Shown: positions 27,677-37,102, counted from the first letter of the stretch. The stretch: DNA of 64,000 nt from JBKQVT01 sp963804825 (GCA_963804825.1 CAWDRV010000003.1:806001-870000); one strand, 5' to 3'. Program-made: numbers and translations. The notes: generated by a model from the sequence alone, not told the origin.

Positions 27677-28172
27677 ATGGGTTGTCGTGATTTCCAACGC
27701 CGGCGACGTGGCGCTGTTCTGATCGTGGTCTTGGTTTGCCTGGCCGTGGCGGCAGCGATATCCGTCGTCGTGGTGAGACAGATCGCCATGGAACGCCATG
27801 AGGTGCAAATGAACCAGCGGGGTGTGCAGGCTTTCGTGGCTCGCCGAAGCCGGCATCGAACGGGCCGCCGCCCGACTGGCCGCCGACCCGAAGTACGCCG
27901 GCGAAACATGGATCATCCCGGCCAAGGAACTTGCCGCGGACGATAGCGCCGTGGTGAGAATCCAAGTGGAAACGATTGCCGGCCAGCCGCTTCGGCGGTC
28001 GGTTCGCGTCGAGGCCGACTACGCCGTCGCCCCGGATTGCCGCTGCCGGCAGGTCAAGCAGATTGTGGTGGACCGCGACGCGATCCTATCCCGTCAACCA
28101 CCCAAGGCGCCCATGGAGGCCGCCAGGTTAATGGAACTGCTTTTTATGAGAAAATTGAGGCCGCCAAGTTAA
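27677..28172 (+). CDS. GspK-like minor pseudopilin or assembly protein (one frame break)
   Basis: The N-terminus, QRRRRGAVLIVVLVCLAVAAAISVVVVRQI, is a degenerate prepilin/GspK-type membrane helix (Gly-Ala-Val-Leu-Ile start). The frame changes near 27838 (an extra T in a short run) and continues WLAEAGIERAAARLAADPKYAGETW, the typical GspK/PilX helix. The last ~15 residues (RLMELLFMRKLRPPS) result from a 41-bp tandem duplication that displaced the stop codon. Confidence 0.65.
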
Positions 28173-28193
28173 TGGAGCTGCTTTTATGAGACA
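28116..28193. repeat. 41-bp tandem duplication at a translation start
   Basis: Two copies of GAGGCCGCCARGTTAATGGA followed by RCTGCTTTTATGAGA (period 41 bp) lie at 28116-28156 and 28157-28193. The second copy contains both the stop of the GspK-like gene and the ATG of the DUF1559 gene. In the first copy the same TTAATG is read through in frame. Confidence 0.75.
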
Positions 28194-29151
28194 CACGATT
28201 TCTGGTTCGCCGGCGTGCGGCGGGCAAACCCGTCGACTCAAGGTTCGTTTCTTCGTCCCCCGTCCCTCGTCCCTTGCCCCTGGCGGTTTCACGCTTATCG
28301 AGCTGCTCGTGGTGATTATCATTATCGGCATGTTCATGGCGCTGATGCTGCCGGCCCTTCAAGCCGCGCGCGAGGCCGCTTGGAGGGTCTCGTGTCTGAA
28401 CAACTTGACCCAACTCGGCATTGCGCTGCAAAACTACGAGTCGGCCCACGGCGCGCTGCCGCCCGGCACGATCGACAAGCAAGGCCCGATCCACAACCGA
28501 CCCCAAGGCTATCACATGAGTTGGCTGGTGCAATTGCTGCCGTACCTCGACGAAGGGACGACCTTCAAGCACATCGACTTTTCGGTCGGCGTGTACGACA
28601 AGAAGAACGCGGCCGTTCGGGCCGTCAACCTCTCGCAATTGGTCTGCCCGACCTATGGCGCCCGTCGCAACCCGCCCCATGTCCCCGCCGGCGCCGGCAG
28701 TTGGACCATCAGCAACTACGCCGGTTGCTATCACGATGTCGAATCGCCCATTGACGTTGACAATCATGGCGTGATGTATCTGAACAGTCACGTCAGCCAG
28801 AAGGACGTGACCCGCGGAACCACGCACACGATTTACGTGGGCGAGAAACTGAGCGACGAACAGGACCTGGGCTGGATGTCGGGCACCCGGGCTACCCTGC
28901 GGAATACAGGCACGCCGCCTGTTCCAGCTTCACGCCGCGCCGATGCTCCGGGCGGCGGCCAGCCGCAGCCATCGGCCAACGATCTGACGGTCGGCGGGTT
29001 CGAGTCTGCACACCCCGGGTGCTGCAACTTTCTGTTCGGCGACGGCAGGACGACGGGAATCAACGACAACGTCGATCCCAAGGTGTTTCGGCAACTCGGC
29101 AATCGCGCCGGCGGCCAGTTGTTGGAAAGCGGTCCTACGCGGGACGATTAG
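28186..29151 (+). CDS. DUF1559-family prepilin-like protein
   Basis: This 321-residue planctomycete-type protein has a 33-residue leader and then the prepilin motif GGFTLIELLVVIIIIGMFMA. The conserved middle (CLNNLTQLGIALQNYESAHGALPPG) and the C-terminal H-x9-DG motif (HPGCCNFLFGDG) identify the family precisely. Hundreds of members occur in many planctomycetes and are thought to be pilin-like surface fibres. This copy is unusual in closing a complete gspE-gspF-pseudopilin operon, which suggests it is the major pilin of that machine. Confidence 0.9.
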   Translation: MRHTISGSPACGGQTRRLKVRFFVPRPSSLAPGGFTLIELLVVIIIIGMFMALMLPALQAAREAAWRVSCLNNLTQLGIALQNYESAHGALPPGTIDKQGPIHNRPQGYHMSWLVQLLPYLDEGTTFKHIDFSVGVYDKKNAAVRAVNLSQLVCPTYGARRNPPHVPAGAGSWTISNYAGCYHDVESPIDVDNHGVMYLNSHVSQKDVTRGTTHTIYVGEKLSDEQDLGWMSGTRATLRNTGTPPVPASRRADAPGGGQPQPSANDLTVGGFESAHPGCCNFLFGDGRTTGINDNVDPKVFRQLGNRAGGQLLESGPTRDD

Positions 29152-29246
29152 CGGCAGCACGCCATCCCAGTTTATCTGCGGTTTTTCCCCCGGTAGCGTG
29201 AACGGTTGCCTGACCGAGACGTCGCAAAGATCCGTTGGTTGCGGGT

Positions 29247-29933
29247 CTACACCTGGGCTTTGACGAGATGGCACCCGCCGGAATGCCGGAGGTACTTGAT
29301 ATCCACCGTGCTGAACCCGGCGCGGCGGCAGCAGTCGCGGATCTGGGCATCGTTGTAGTTGAACACGGCACAGCGACGCAGCAACTTGTATCGCCAACGG
29401 CGGATTTGCCACCGCGGCCACTCTCCGCCCGGGAAAGAGAGCAGGGCGAACCGCGACACCCGCTCCCGCAAAGCGGCCAGAAACGCCACGGGGTCGGAAA
29501 CGTAGTCCATGACGCCCATCACGATGGCCGCGTCGAACTTCTGCTGGAGTTCCGGCACTTGGACCGTGGGGGGAAAACCGGCACAAACGAACCTGGTGGT
29601 CTTCTCCAAGCCCGATTCCTGACGCTGGGCATTGCACAGGGCGATCATTCCTTCGGCGGCGTCCAGTCCCAACGCCAGCGCGGCGCCGCGATGGGCGGCC
29701 TCGAAGGTGTAGACTCCGTTCCCGCAGCCTACGTCGAGAATGGTCTGGCTGCCGAGGTCCTTCCCCAACGTGGCAAAGGTCCAATCGTAGCGATCGTAGA
29801 TGGTCTTGCGAAAGGTCCAGTCGAACCACCGCCAGAAGAGGTTCCGCCGGCCGCCGTACAACGTGCTCCATTTCGACGCGAACTGGTCGAAGAAACTGCT
29901 CACGTCTTCTGACTGTTGATTATCGCTTTTCAT
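29247..29933 (-). CDS. Class I SAM-dependent methyltransferase
   Basis: This ~228-residue protein has motif I ILDVGCGNGVYTFEA (about residues 68-82), an acidic residue after the next strand (LGLDAAEGMIALC) and FDAAIVMGVMDYVSDP as the post-II motif. The substrate is unknown. The first Met at 29933 lies inside the 3' end of the deacetylase gene (overlap about 14 bp), so the pair is coupled and both may modify a glycan or lipid-linked sugar. Confidence 0.8.
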   Translation of the reverse strand: MKSDNQQSEDVSSFFDQFASKWSTLYGGRRNLFWRWFDWTFRKTIYDRYDWTFATLGKDLGSQTILDVGCGNGVYTFEAAHRGAALALGLDAAEGMIALCNAQRQESGLEKTTRFVCAGFPPTVQVPELQQKFDAAIVMGVMDYVSDPVAFLAALRERVSRFALLSFPGGEWPRWQIRRWRYKLLRRCAVFNYNDAQIRDCCRRAGFSTVDIKYLRHSGGCHLVKAQV

Positions 29934-30773
29934 GGTTGTCAACCGCCTCGGAATCGAGATACTTGTCGAGATAGTCCTTGATCGGCATGAACGGAAAGCT
30001 GCGGATCAGCTTTTTCAGCTTGTTCTTCACGGTCCGCCGGCCGACGTACGTGCGGAACTTGCGCAAGGGCGCATTTCGCGGATCCACGGCACCGTCTCGC
30101 CCGCTTCATAGGGATGGCAGTAGATGACCCCGGGCGCGCCGTCGCGGTTGAGCCGGCGGAAGAAATGCTTCGTCAACCACAAGGGGTACAGCCGCAGGTA
30201 GCCGCCGCCGCCAAAAGGAACTTGCTGGTTGAAAACGCGGACCACCGACATCGGCACCGAGATCAGCCCGTTGGCCATGCGGAAGGGTCTTGTCGGGAAG
30301 CCGCGGATGCCATACACGTCGTGCAGTCCGGTCGGGTAGACGCTGGAATCGTAGGTGAACCCCGACTCGCGAAGCACGTCGAAGCACCAAGGGTTCTTGC
30401 CGGTAATCGAAAAGTCGGGGGCCCGAAAGCCGTACACCGGCCTGCCGCCGGCGTCCTCCAGGTATCGTTTCGCGTCGCGGACGAAGGCGGCGACCTCCTC
30501 CGCCCTGAAGTTGTAGAGCCGGCGGTGGTTGAAGCTGTGACAAGCGATCTCGTGCCCCTCCTTGGCAATCGTCGCCACCAGGCGGGGCATGTCCCGGGCA
30601 ATCCGACCGAGAATGAAGAACGTCGCCCGCTGATGCAACTCCGCCAGCATTTCGACGATCGTCAGGGTGTTGGTCTCGATCTCATTCGCCTGATCCGCCT
30701 CAGACAGATACTTCGGCGGAATCTCCACGCCCTCCCACGACTCGATGAAACCCTCGATGTCAAAGGAGATCAT
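29920..30773 (-). CDS. Polysaccharide deacetylase, XrtA-associated type (one frame break)
   Basis: This NodB-fold deacetylase has ISFDIEGF (catalytic Asp region), RATFFILGRIA, HEIACHSFNHRRLY (metal His pair), YGFRAPDFSITG and VIYCHPYE. The order and sequence match deacetylases found with exosortase glycan loci. Near 30070 a C3 run seems one base short; past it the family C-terminus continues LRKFRTYVGRRTVKNKLKKL to the stop at 29920. The start is MISFDIEGF at 30773. It should remove N-acetyl groups from an exported polysaccharide. Confidence 0.85.
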
Positions 30774-30811
30774 GTTGGCAGGGCACAATGCATCACCCGG
30801 GAGTCGAAGGG

Positions 30812-30896
30812 AAAAAGGGGACAGTCCCCATTTGTGCGAAGCACCCTTTTCGGGCCGTTCCGGCAAATGGGGACTGTCCCCTTTTTCCCGGAATCC
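30812..30896. repeat. Long palindromic relative of the GGGACAGTCCC element
   Basis: Exact 23-bp inverted arms (30812-30834 and 30874-30896), each A5/T5-tailed and containing GGGGACAGTCCCCATTTG or its complement, flank a 39-bp middle. It sits in the 430-bp gap upstream of the deacetylase gene, between the gene and its likely promoter. Confidence 0.8.
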
Positions 30897-30971
30897 CGCA
30901 AGCTCATTTAGTTTTTCGGCCGCCGCATCCCTTGCACTGTTCTCGGACGCCCTCGGCGCCGCGTGGTGGAA

Positions 30972-31001
30972 AGTCTAGCAGAAAGCATCCCATCTTGTCA
31001 A
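30972..31001 (-). promoter_or_regulatory. Possible promoter for deacetylase-methyltransferase pair
   Basis: On the minus strand TTGACA (31001-30996), an 18-bp spacer and TAGACT (30977-30972). The -35 is perfect and the -10 is 4/6. The transcript would include the long palindrome 30812-30896 in its leader. Confidence 0.35.
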
Positions 31002-31202
31002 TATTTAGCCCATGGTCAAGCGAACCCCGTTGGGCTTTTGAGAGTCGGCGCGTAACAACACTCGAAAACCTTCGGCATTTTTTGGGCATATAAGGGGTAT
31101 TGACCACATCCCTTGACCCGAGACACGGAGGTTTTTCGGCTGAATACCAAGAGTGTTATAAAGCGGCCGCTTCCACGCCTATACGGGTGAAAGGAGTCCG
31201 CT

Positions 31203-32215
31203 ATGGAAATAAGAATGCGTCGCGTCCTCTCACGATCGGGCGGAGTGGTCGTCGCCTTGCTGCTGGCGAGTGTTGCTCCGGAGGTCCGTGGGGCTGCGCC
31301 GTTGGCGGAGGTGATCGCCAGCGCTCCCAACCGGATCAATCCCTGGGCCGCCGAGGCAAATCCCCTGCCGCCCATCGAGCGCCTGTTGGGCGTGGACCAG
31401 CAGTTCTGGGTCAAGGTGGGGCCGCCGGAGGCCTCGCTGTCGGTCTCGGTGGTCGAGCCCCGGGGGAAATCGCCGTCGCCGCGCGGCACGATCCTGGTGC
31501 TCCACGGCGTCCTGGCCCGCAGCGCCACCATGCTCCCCGCCGCCCGGGCGCTGGCCGATGCCGGCTACCGCGCGGTCCTGGTCGATCTGCGCGGGCATGG
31601 CCGCTCGACCGGCAAGTACATGACCTTCGGCCTCCAGGAAGCCAAGGACCTCTCCCAGGTGATCGACGCGCTGGAGCGGAGGGGTCTGCTGGCCGGGAAC
31701 GGCTGGGCGTCTACGGCATCTCGTACGGGGCCACGACGTCGATTCACCTGGCCGCGGTGGATCGCCGCGTCCGGGCCGTGGTGGCCGTCGAGCCTTTCAG
31801 CACCGCGCGCGAGGAGGTGCCGCACTTCGCCCGGGTGATGGTGCCGGGCATCGGATTGCTGATCTCCGACAAAACGTACCAGCGGTCGCTGGACGAGGCG
31901 GGACGGATCGCACACTACGATCCGGACGAGGCCGACGCCGTGAAGGCCATCCAGCGGACCTCGGCCCCGGTGCTCATCATCCACGGGACGAACGACTGGA
32001 TCGTGCCGCACCAGCAGAGCGAGCGTTTGCACGCCGCCGCGCCGGATCACAGCGAGTTGGTATCGGTCCCCTGCCTGGGACACGTGGCGTTATGGTTCGA
32101 TCCGGGCGGGCGAGTGGCCCAGCGGGCCCGCGATTGGTTTGACCGTTGGCTTGGCGGCGAAGGGAAGAAGCCGCGGCCGGGCGACATAGAACACGTCCCG
32201 CGAGGAATCCGTTAG
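31203..32215 (+). CDS. Secreted alpha/beta hydrolase (one frame break)
   Basis: The ribosome site AAAGGAG precedes MEIRMRRVLSRSGG and a signal peptide ending near VRGAA. The hydrolase fold shows the oxyanion motif ILVLHGVLARSATML, VLVDLRGHGRSTG, the nucleophile elbow GVYGISYGATTS (GISYG), acid region PVLIIHGTNDWIVP and catalytic His in CLGHVALW. One base is missing near 31700, where the frame changes. The joined product is ~337 residues with all catalytic residues, so it is probably an active esterase or peptidase-like enzyme in the envelope. Confidence 0.8.
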
Positions 32216-32340
32216 TCATAGGCCGCCGCAGCGTCGGGGGACTACCTGCGGCGGCTTGTGCCACTGCCTCGGCGTTCCAAATTCATTGTGGCCAAGGGGA
32301 GCCATCGCACGCAGTCGCGTCGGCGAGTGGCGGTATTGAG

Positions 32341-32866
32341 TCATCGGTCATTTTTTTGGCTGGTTCTCAGGTTTGCAAACAGCGCACCGACCTTCGATAG
32401 GAACTCCTGCAAACTTGCCAACGAAACGGACGCGCGAAAGTACGGGTCGGCGGCCTTACCTTTCTGGTCCCAGAAGGTAAATCGGCCGTCCGCCGCCACA
32501 GAGAAATTCGCGTGTGAAACAGCGTTGCGCAGGTGACGCAACAGGCTAAATACCGGCCCGTCGCCAAAACGCCGTTCGGACTTTTCAATGTCAAAGAGCC
32601 CGAGCAGCCATGTCTTGTCGATCCTGTCGTAGATTGCGTGGCTTTCACCCAGCACCCAAACTTCTTTTGGGACGACAATCAAGCAATACAAGAGCGAAGC
32701 AACATACGCTGGGTTTATGAAGTAGTTTAGATGCGCCGGGTTCAAGTCCGTACGCTTGCTCGACAGACTCCCTGCATCGAGCAAAATCAGGCGTGTGAAC
32801 AGCACGTTGAACAATCTGGGCGTTGATAAAGGCCCACGCCGGGATTTCTTTCCTTCGATCGGTCAC
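32341..32866 (-). CDS. HEPN-domain-like protein (one frame break)
   Basis: GTG 32866 starts TDRRKEIPAWAFINAQIVQ. Near 32805 the frame shifts by one extra base and continues VLFTRLILLDAGSLSSKR. The core helix FSLLRHLRNAVSHANFSV carries the R-x4-H pattern typical of HEPN RNases (pEK499-like family), after a helix ending PKEVWVLGES. HEPN proteins are often toxin-like or defence RNases. No antitoxin-like partner is evident beside it. The family assignment is by motif only. Confidence 0.55.
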
Positions 32867-32906
32867 GGTTCCAGTTCTTCTCCTCGCCTGTCCACCATCA
32901 CGACCC

Positions 32907-33851
32907 TCATTGGGAAGCAACCAACGCCCGGTAATAGTCGATGGATTGCCGCAGCCCCTGCTCGAAATCGACCGTCGGCTCATAGCCCAAGAGCGTCCGC
33001 GCCAAGGTGATGTCGGCCAGGCTCTCGCGGACGTCGCCGCGGCGCGGCGGCTGATGCTCGGGGACCAGGCGGGTGCCCAATAGGCGGTTGAGCGCGTCGA
33101 TCAATGTCAGAAGATCGACGCTCTTTCCGTTGGCGACGTTCAGCACGCGGCCGACCACGCCGGGGGCGTCGGCGGCCAGCAGGTTGGCCCGGACGGCGTT
33201 GCCCACGTAGCAGAAATCGCGCGATTGCCGCCCGTCGCCGTAGATCACCGGCCGCCGGCCGGCGAGCATGGCCGCGATGAACAGCGGGATCACGGCCGAG
33301 TAGGGGCTGGCGGGGTCTTGCCGCGGCCCGTAAATGTTGAAGTAGCGCAGGGCCACGGTTTCCAGTCCGTAGGTGGCGGTGAAGGCCTGGCAGTAGAGTT
33401 CCGCGGCCAGCTTGGCGGCGGCATACGGGGACAGCGGGGCGACCGGGTCGGACTCGCGTTTGCGGGGTGCGGGCAGGTTGCCGTAGGCGGCGCTGGAGGC
33501 GGCATAGACGACCCTTCGCACCCCGGCGCGCCGGGCCGCGTCCAAGAGCGTCACCGTCCCGGTGGCGCCGGCGGCGTGGACTTCCAACGGGCGCTCGACG
33601 CTCAGCGGCACCGAGGCCAAGGCCGCCTCGTGAAAGATGCAATCCACGGCGCGGACCGTCTCGGCCACGGCCGCGGCGTCGAGGATGTCGCCGTGGACGA
33701 ACTCGATGCGGTCGCGGAAGCCGTCCATGTTGGACAGCCGTCCGGTGCTGAGGTTGTCCAGGACGCGGACGCGGTCGCCGCGCGCCGCCAACGCCTCGGC
33801 GATGTGGGAGCCGATGAAGCCTGCGCCGCCGGTAACGAGGAAAGTTCGCAT
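32907..33851 (-). CDS. UDP-sugar 4-epimerase of the extended SDR family
   Basis: This 314-residue NAD-dependent sugar epimerase has a glycine motif GGAGFIGSHI, catalytic Ser (AASSAAYGN) and Tyr-Lys pair (SPYAAAKLAAE), and the substrate loop RYFNIYGPRQDP. It resembles WbpP/Gne-type UDP-GlcNAc/UDP-GalNAc (or uronic acid) 4-epimerases. It faces away from the glycan locus that begins 250 bp later but probably supplies precursors to it. Confidence 0.85.
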   Translation of the reverse strand: MRTFLVTGGAGFIGSHIAEALAARGDRVRVLDNLSTGRLSNMDGFRDRIEFVHGDILDAAAVAETVRAVDCIFHEAALASVPLSVERPLEVHAAGATGTVTLLDAARRAGVRRVVYAASSAAYGNLPAPRKRESDPVAPLSPYAAAKLAAELYCQAFTATYGLETVALRYFNIYGPRQDPASPYSAVIPLFIAAMLAGRRPVIYGDGRQSRDFCYVGNAVRANLLAADAPGVVGRVLNVANGKSVDLLTLIDALNRLLGTRLVPEHQPPRRGDVRESLADITLARTLLGYEPTVDFEQGLRQSIDYYRALVASQ

Positions 33852-34105
33852 GAGGATGGTCTACTGGGTCGATGGGGGCCGTCCGCGGTCCACGTGGCCC
33901 CATTCTCTTGAGAGCGGTTTCCGCTGTCAAGGTACCGACGGTAGGGACAGCAACGGTTGTGAGGGGTTGTGAGTCTTTCGGTTCGGCCGGCGGACGGCGA
34001 CGGCACGGAGGGCATTGCCCACCGCACACGGCGCATGGTGGTGGGTCATGCCTACCCTGCCAAGGACGAGGTTTCGGGCGGGCCACCCCTTGATGGTAGT
34101 GGTTC

Positions 34106-34134
34106 TTGGACCGCCCTTCGGGACGGTGTATAAT
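34106..34134 (+). promoter_or_regulatory. Consensus promoter of the glycan operon
   Basis: TTGGAC (34106-34111), a 17-bp spacer and a perfect TATAAT (34129-34134). The predicted start is near 34141, giving a ~140-nt leader before the NusG-family gene. Confidence 0.7.
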
Positions 34135-34148
34135 TAGGAGTTGCGCGG

Positions 34149-34182
34149 CAGTGCGTTGGCCATGGGTTGTGGCGGGAGCGTC
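34149..34182 (+). promoter_or_regulatory. JUMPstart/ops-like element in the leader
   Basis: CAGTGC (34149-34154) followed by GGCGGGAGCGTC (34171-34182) resembles enterobacterial JUMPstart, which begins CAGTGC and ends with the ops core GGCGGTAGCGTG. Ten of twelve core bases agree. It lies ~10-40 nt after the predicted start, just ahead of a gene for a NusG/RfaH-type antiterminator. The match is by eye and could be chance. Confidence 0.4.
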
Positions 34183-34279
34183 TCACCTTCGCTTCCCGGC
34201 GGACGAGGTGCCTGGATGGTCCCGGCGGGGGCGATGCCTGCGCCACAAGCCGCCTTCCGCGTGTTTTGGAGAGGTTGTG

Positions 34280-34837
34280 ATGTCCATTCTCGGCGCGGAA
34301 ACCACGCTTTACCCGGAGACGCTGTTGGACCCGGCGGGGCCACGGACTTCGGACCGGCAATGGATGGTCGTCTATACGAAGGCGCGTCAAGAGAAGGCGT
34401 TGGCCCGCGACCTGCTTCACCGCGAGATCCCGTTCTACTTGCCGGTGGTGAAGGGAACTTGGCTGTACCGCGGCCGGCGGAGGGCGAGGTACCTGCCGTT
34501 GTTCGCCGGCTACGTGTTCTTGTACGGTTCGGAAGCGGAACGGATCGGCAGCCTGACGACGAACCACATTTCGCGGGTGCTTTCGGTCCCGGACCCGGAA
34601 GAGTTGGTGCGGGAATTGCGGAACCTGCGGCAACTGATCGCGGCGAAGGCGCCGCTGACGGTCGAGAGCCGCTTGGCGCCGGGCCGCCGGGTCCGAGTGC
34701 GGCAGGGGCCGTTCGCCGGCATCGAGGGGACGGTGCTGGTCCGCCGCGGCGAGACGCGGCTGTTAGTGAGCATCAATTTTCTCCAGCAGGGGGCCTCGGT
34801 CGAGATCGACGATTTTCAACTCGAGCCGATCGACTGA
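34280..34837 (+). CDS. NusG-family antiterminator (RfaH/UpxY-like)
   Basis: This 185-residue protein has the ribosome site GGAGAGG before ATG 34280. The N-terminal NGN domain (QWMVVYTKARQEKALARDLL, YLPLFAGYVFLYG) is joined to a C-terminal KOW domain (RVRVRQGPFAGIEGTVLVRR). Specialised NusG paralogues at the head of polysaccharide operons allow polymerase to read long gene clusters. Position and the ops-like leader support that role for the ~30-kb locus downstream. Confidence 0.88.
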   Translation: MSILGAETTLYPETLLDPAGPRTSDRQWMVVYTKARQEKALARDLLHREIPFYLPVVKGTWLYRGRRRARYLPLFAGYVFLYGSEAERIGSLTTNHISRVLSVPDPEELVRELRNLRQLIAAKAPLTVESRLAPGRRVRVRQGPFAGIEGTVLVRRGETRLLVSINFLQQGASVEIDDFQLEPID

Positions 34838-34978
34838 CCGATCCGTGGGACGTGCGCCGCCGCAAAGTCCACAAGGGCGACTCGGCGACGGGGGAGAAAT
34901 GCTCGCGGATATAGCCGTCCGGGCGAGATTCCCAAGGGTGCGAAGCCGACTTTGACCGTGATCTGGACTGGAGTAACC

Positions 34979-37102
34979 ATGCCCTCGCTGCTCTTCGTGC
35001 TGGCCAATCTGCTGGCGGTTGCTGCGAGCCTTTGTGCGGCCGCGTTGCTCTTTCAAAAGCGGGAACCGTATCGTCGTTTCCTGGCCGCGATGGCCGGATT
35101 CCCGATCCTGGTATACGCCGTGCAAATGGTGCTGGGGAACTTGGGACTCTTGGGAATCGGGCCGGCGATCCTCTTGCTTTTGGCCGTTGCGGGACCGCTG
35201 GCGGTGTTGGCCTGGCGGAGGTCCGCCAAGGACGAAGGCAGCAGAGCGGACGAGCCCACGAAACGATCGGAAGAGGAGGTTGCGTATTGGTGGCTTGGCT
35301 TTGGACTGCTCTGCGGCGTTGGCGCACTGGCCTTCGCGTCGACCTGCTTGCAGGGGACGAGCTTCTGCGGCGATGACCTGGTGTACCACGCCACGGCGCC
35401 CGCCAAGTGGTACCAGGAGCAAAAACTGTCCTTGGCTCCCCATTACTATAACGGTTACTACGCGATGAACGCGGAGTTGTTCTCCTTGTGGTTCATCTTG
35501 CCGTTTGGCCGCGATGGAATGGTGTGGATGGCCGGGGCTTATTGGACGTTCTTGTTTGCCGCGGCGACGTTCGTTCTGGTGCGGGTGCAAGGACAGAGGG
35601 CCCACGTGGCGGCGATGTGCACCGCCTTGGTCCTGGCGGCCCCACCGGTTCTGGGTATGGCTTGCACCTTCACGGCGTGCGATCTGGCGGCCGCGGCCTT
35701 GGTATTGGCGGCAACGGCGATGGCGATGCCGTCCAGGAACCTCGCCTCGGGTGGCGACCGCGTCGTGGACGCCGCGTATGCGGGACTGCTGAGCGGGCTC
35801 GCCCTTGGCATTAAGATCACCATGGCCCCGCCCGCGCTGATTCTGCTTGCCGTCGTCGCCGTCCTTCCACGACGCACGATCTCGGTCCGACAGCGGATCC
35901 TTGCCGTGACCGTATTCGCCGCATCGCTCGTTTTCACCGGGGGCTATTGGTACGTGCGCAACCTGATTCTCACGGGCAATCCGCTCTTTCCGGCAACCGT
36001 GGCGATCTTCTCCGGCCCGTTCGACGCGGCGACACAACGCCCGACGAAATTGATCTATTGGCTGTTTGGCGCTGGAAGCAACATGAAACAAAGGCTGGCT
36101 TTGGCTGTGGACTTCACAACATGGCCTTTGGGTTTGTTCCTGGTCTCGGCGGGCGGCGGGCTGTTGGCGCTCGTTCGCCTGCTGCGGCGGAAGGCGCTTG
36201 ACGATCCGCAGCGACCGTACATTGCCGTGCTGTCCCTGATGGCGGTGATCGTCCTGGTATTGCACCCATTCATACCCTACTCAGGCATGACCAACTCGCC
36301 CGTGGGCGCGGAGCCCCCAAGGATCGAACTGCGGTATCTCCTGATTCCTTTTGCCATCGGAATCATTCTTGCGGGGCCGCTGTTGGACGCAAAGAATAGG
36401 CGACGCCCCTTATGTTGGGCGTTGGGCGCGCTGGCCATGGTCACCGCGTTCGGCTATTCAGAGTCTCTTCGTCCCAGTCTGATCCGCCATTACGGGGCAG
36501 TCTCGTTTGCTTTGGGAGCCGCGGCCCTCGTCAGTCTAAACCCTGTCGCATGGATCTGGAGCAGAATCCGCTACCGCAAGACGGCGGCCTTCATCGCCAT
36601 CGCGGTGCTGTTGGTTGCGGAGGTCCTGATGCTGCCTTACCATCAGAGGTTAACGGACGGGCGGATTTTCGACTACCTTTCGCCCGACGGCGGGGCCAAT
36701 CCGACGTGGACCGCGTTGGAGAAATTGCCGCCAGGCTCGCATATCGTTCCCATTTTGCACCGATTCTATCCGCTTTATGGGCGTCACTTTCAGTTTCAGG
36801 TGCAGCCCGTCCTTGCGGACGGTTCGCCTTTCCGGCCTCTCCACCAGCGGTGGAAAACGGGGCTCGGTTGGTGGCCGTTGGTGGGGTTCAGCGATCCGCT
36901 CGATCCCGCGCCTTTCGTCGGCAATCTCCTGAAGACGGACGCCCAGTACGTTGTCGTGGCGCGTCAGCCGGTGATTCGGTATCCGCTGGAGCAGTGGCCT
37001 TGGCCTCCGCAGTACAAGCTACTGCGAGAGTCTCCCGACGCACGGCTCATTACGGAAAACGAGTTCTCGGCGTTGTTCCAATTGAAGCGAAACGGCCGGT
37101 AG
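34979..37102 (+). CDS. GT-C family membrane glycosyltransferase (ArnT/PMT-like)
   Basis: This ~707-residue membrane protein has about 12 hydrophobic segments. The first large loop contains GDDLVYHATAPAKWY, an acidic motif typical of GT-C catalytic loops, and the C-terminal ~170 residues are soluble (PLYGRHFQFQVQPVLADGSP). The start is ATG 34979 with GGAG 6 nt upstream. It probably transfers a sugar from a polyprenyl-phosphate donor outside the membrane. Donor and acceptor are unknown. A ~330-bp gap with one repeat follows. Confidence 0.7.
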   Translation: MPSLLFVLANLLAVAASLCAAALLFQKREPYRRFLAAMAGFPILVYAVQMVLGNLGLLGIGPAILLLLAVAGPLAVLAWRRSAKDEGSRADEPTKRSEEEVAYWWLGFGLLCGVGALAFASTCLQGTSFCGDDLVYHATAPAKWYQEQKLSLAPHYYNGYYAMNAELFSLWFILPFGRDGMVWMAGAYWTFLFAAATFVLVRVQGQRAHVAAMCTALVLAAPPVLGMACTFTACDLAAAALVLAATAMAMPSRNLASGGDRVVDAAYAGLLSGLALGIKITMAPPALILLAVVAVLPRRTISVRQRILAVTVFAASLVFTGGYWYVRNLILTGNPLFPATVAIFSGPFDAATQRPTKLIYWLFGAGSNMKQRLALAVDFTTWPLGLFLVSAGGGLLALVRLLRRKALDDPQRPYIAVLSLMAVIVLVLHPFIPYSGMTNSPVGAEPPRIELRYLLIPFAIGIILAGPLLDAKNRRRPLCWALGALAMVTAFGYSESLRPSLIRHYGAVSFALGAAALVSLNPVAWIWSRIRYRKTAAFIAIAVLLVAEVLMLPYHQRLTDGRIFDYLSPDGGANPTWTALEKLPPGSHIVPILHRFYPLYGRHFQFQVQPVLADGSPFRPLHQRWKTGLGWWPLVGFSDPLDPAPFVGNLLKTDAQYVVVARQPVIRYPLEQWPWPPQYKLLRESPDARLITENEFSALFQLKRNGR

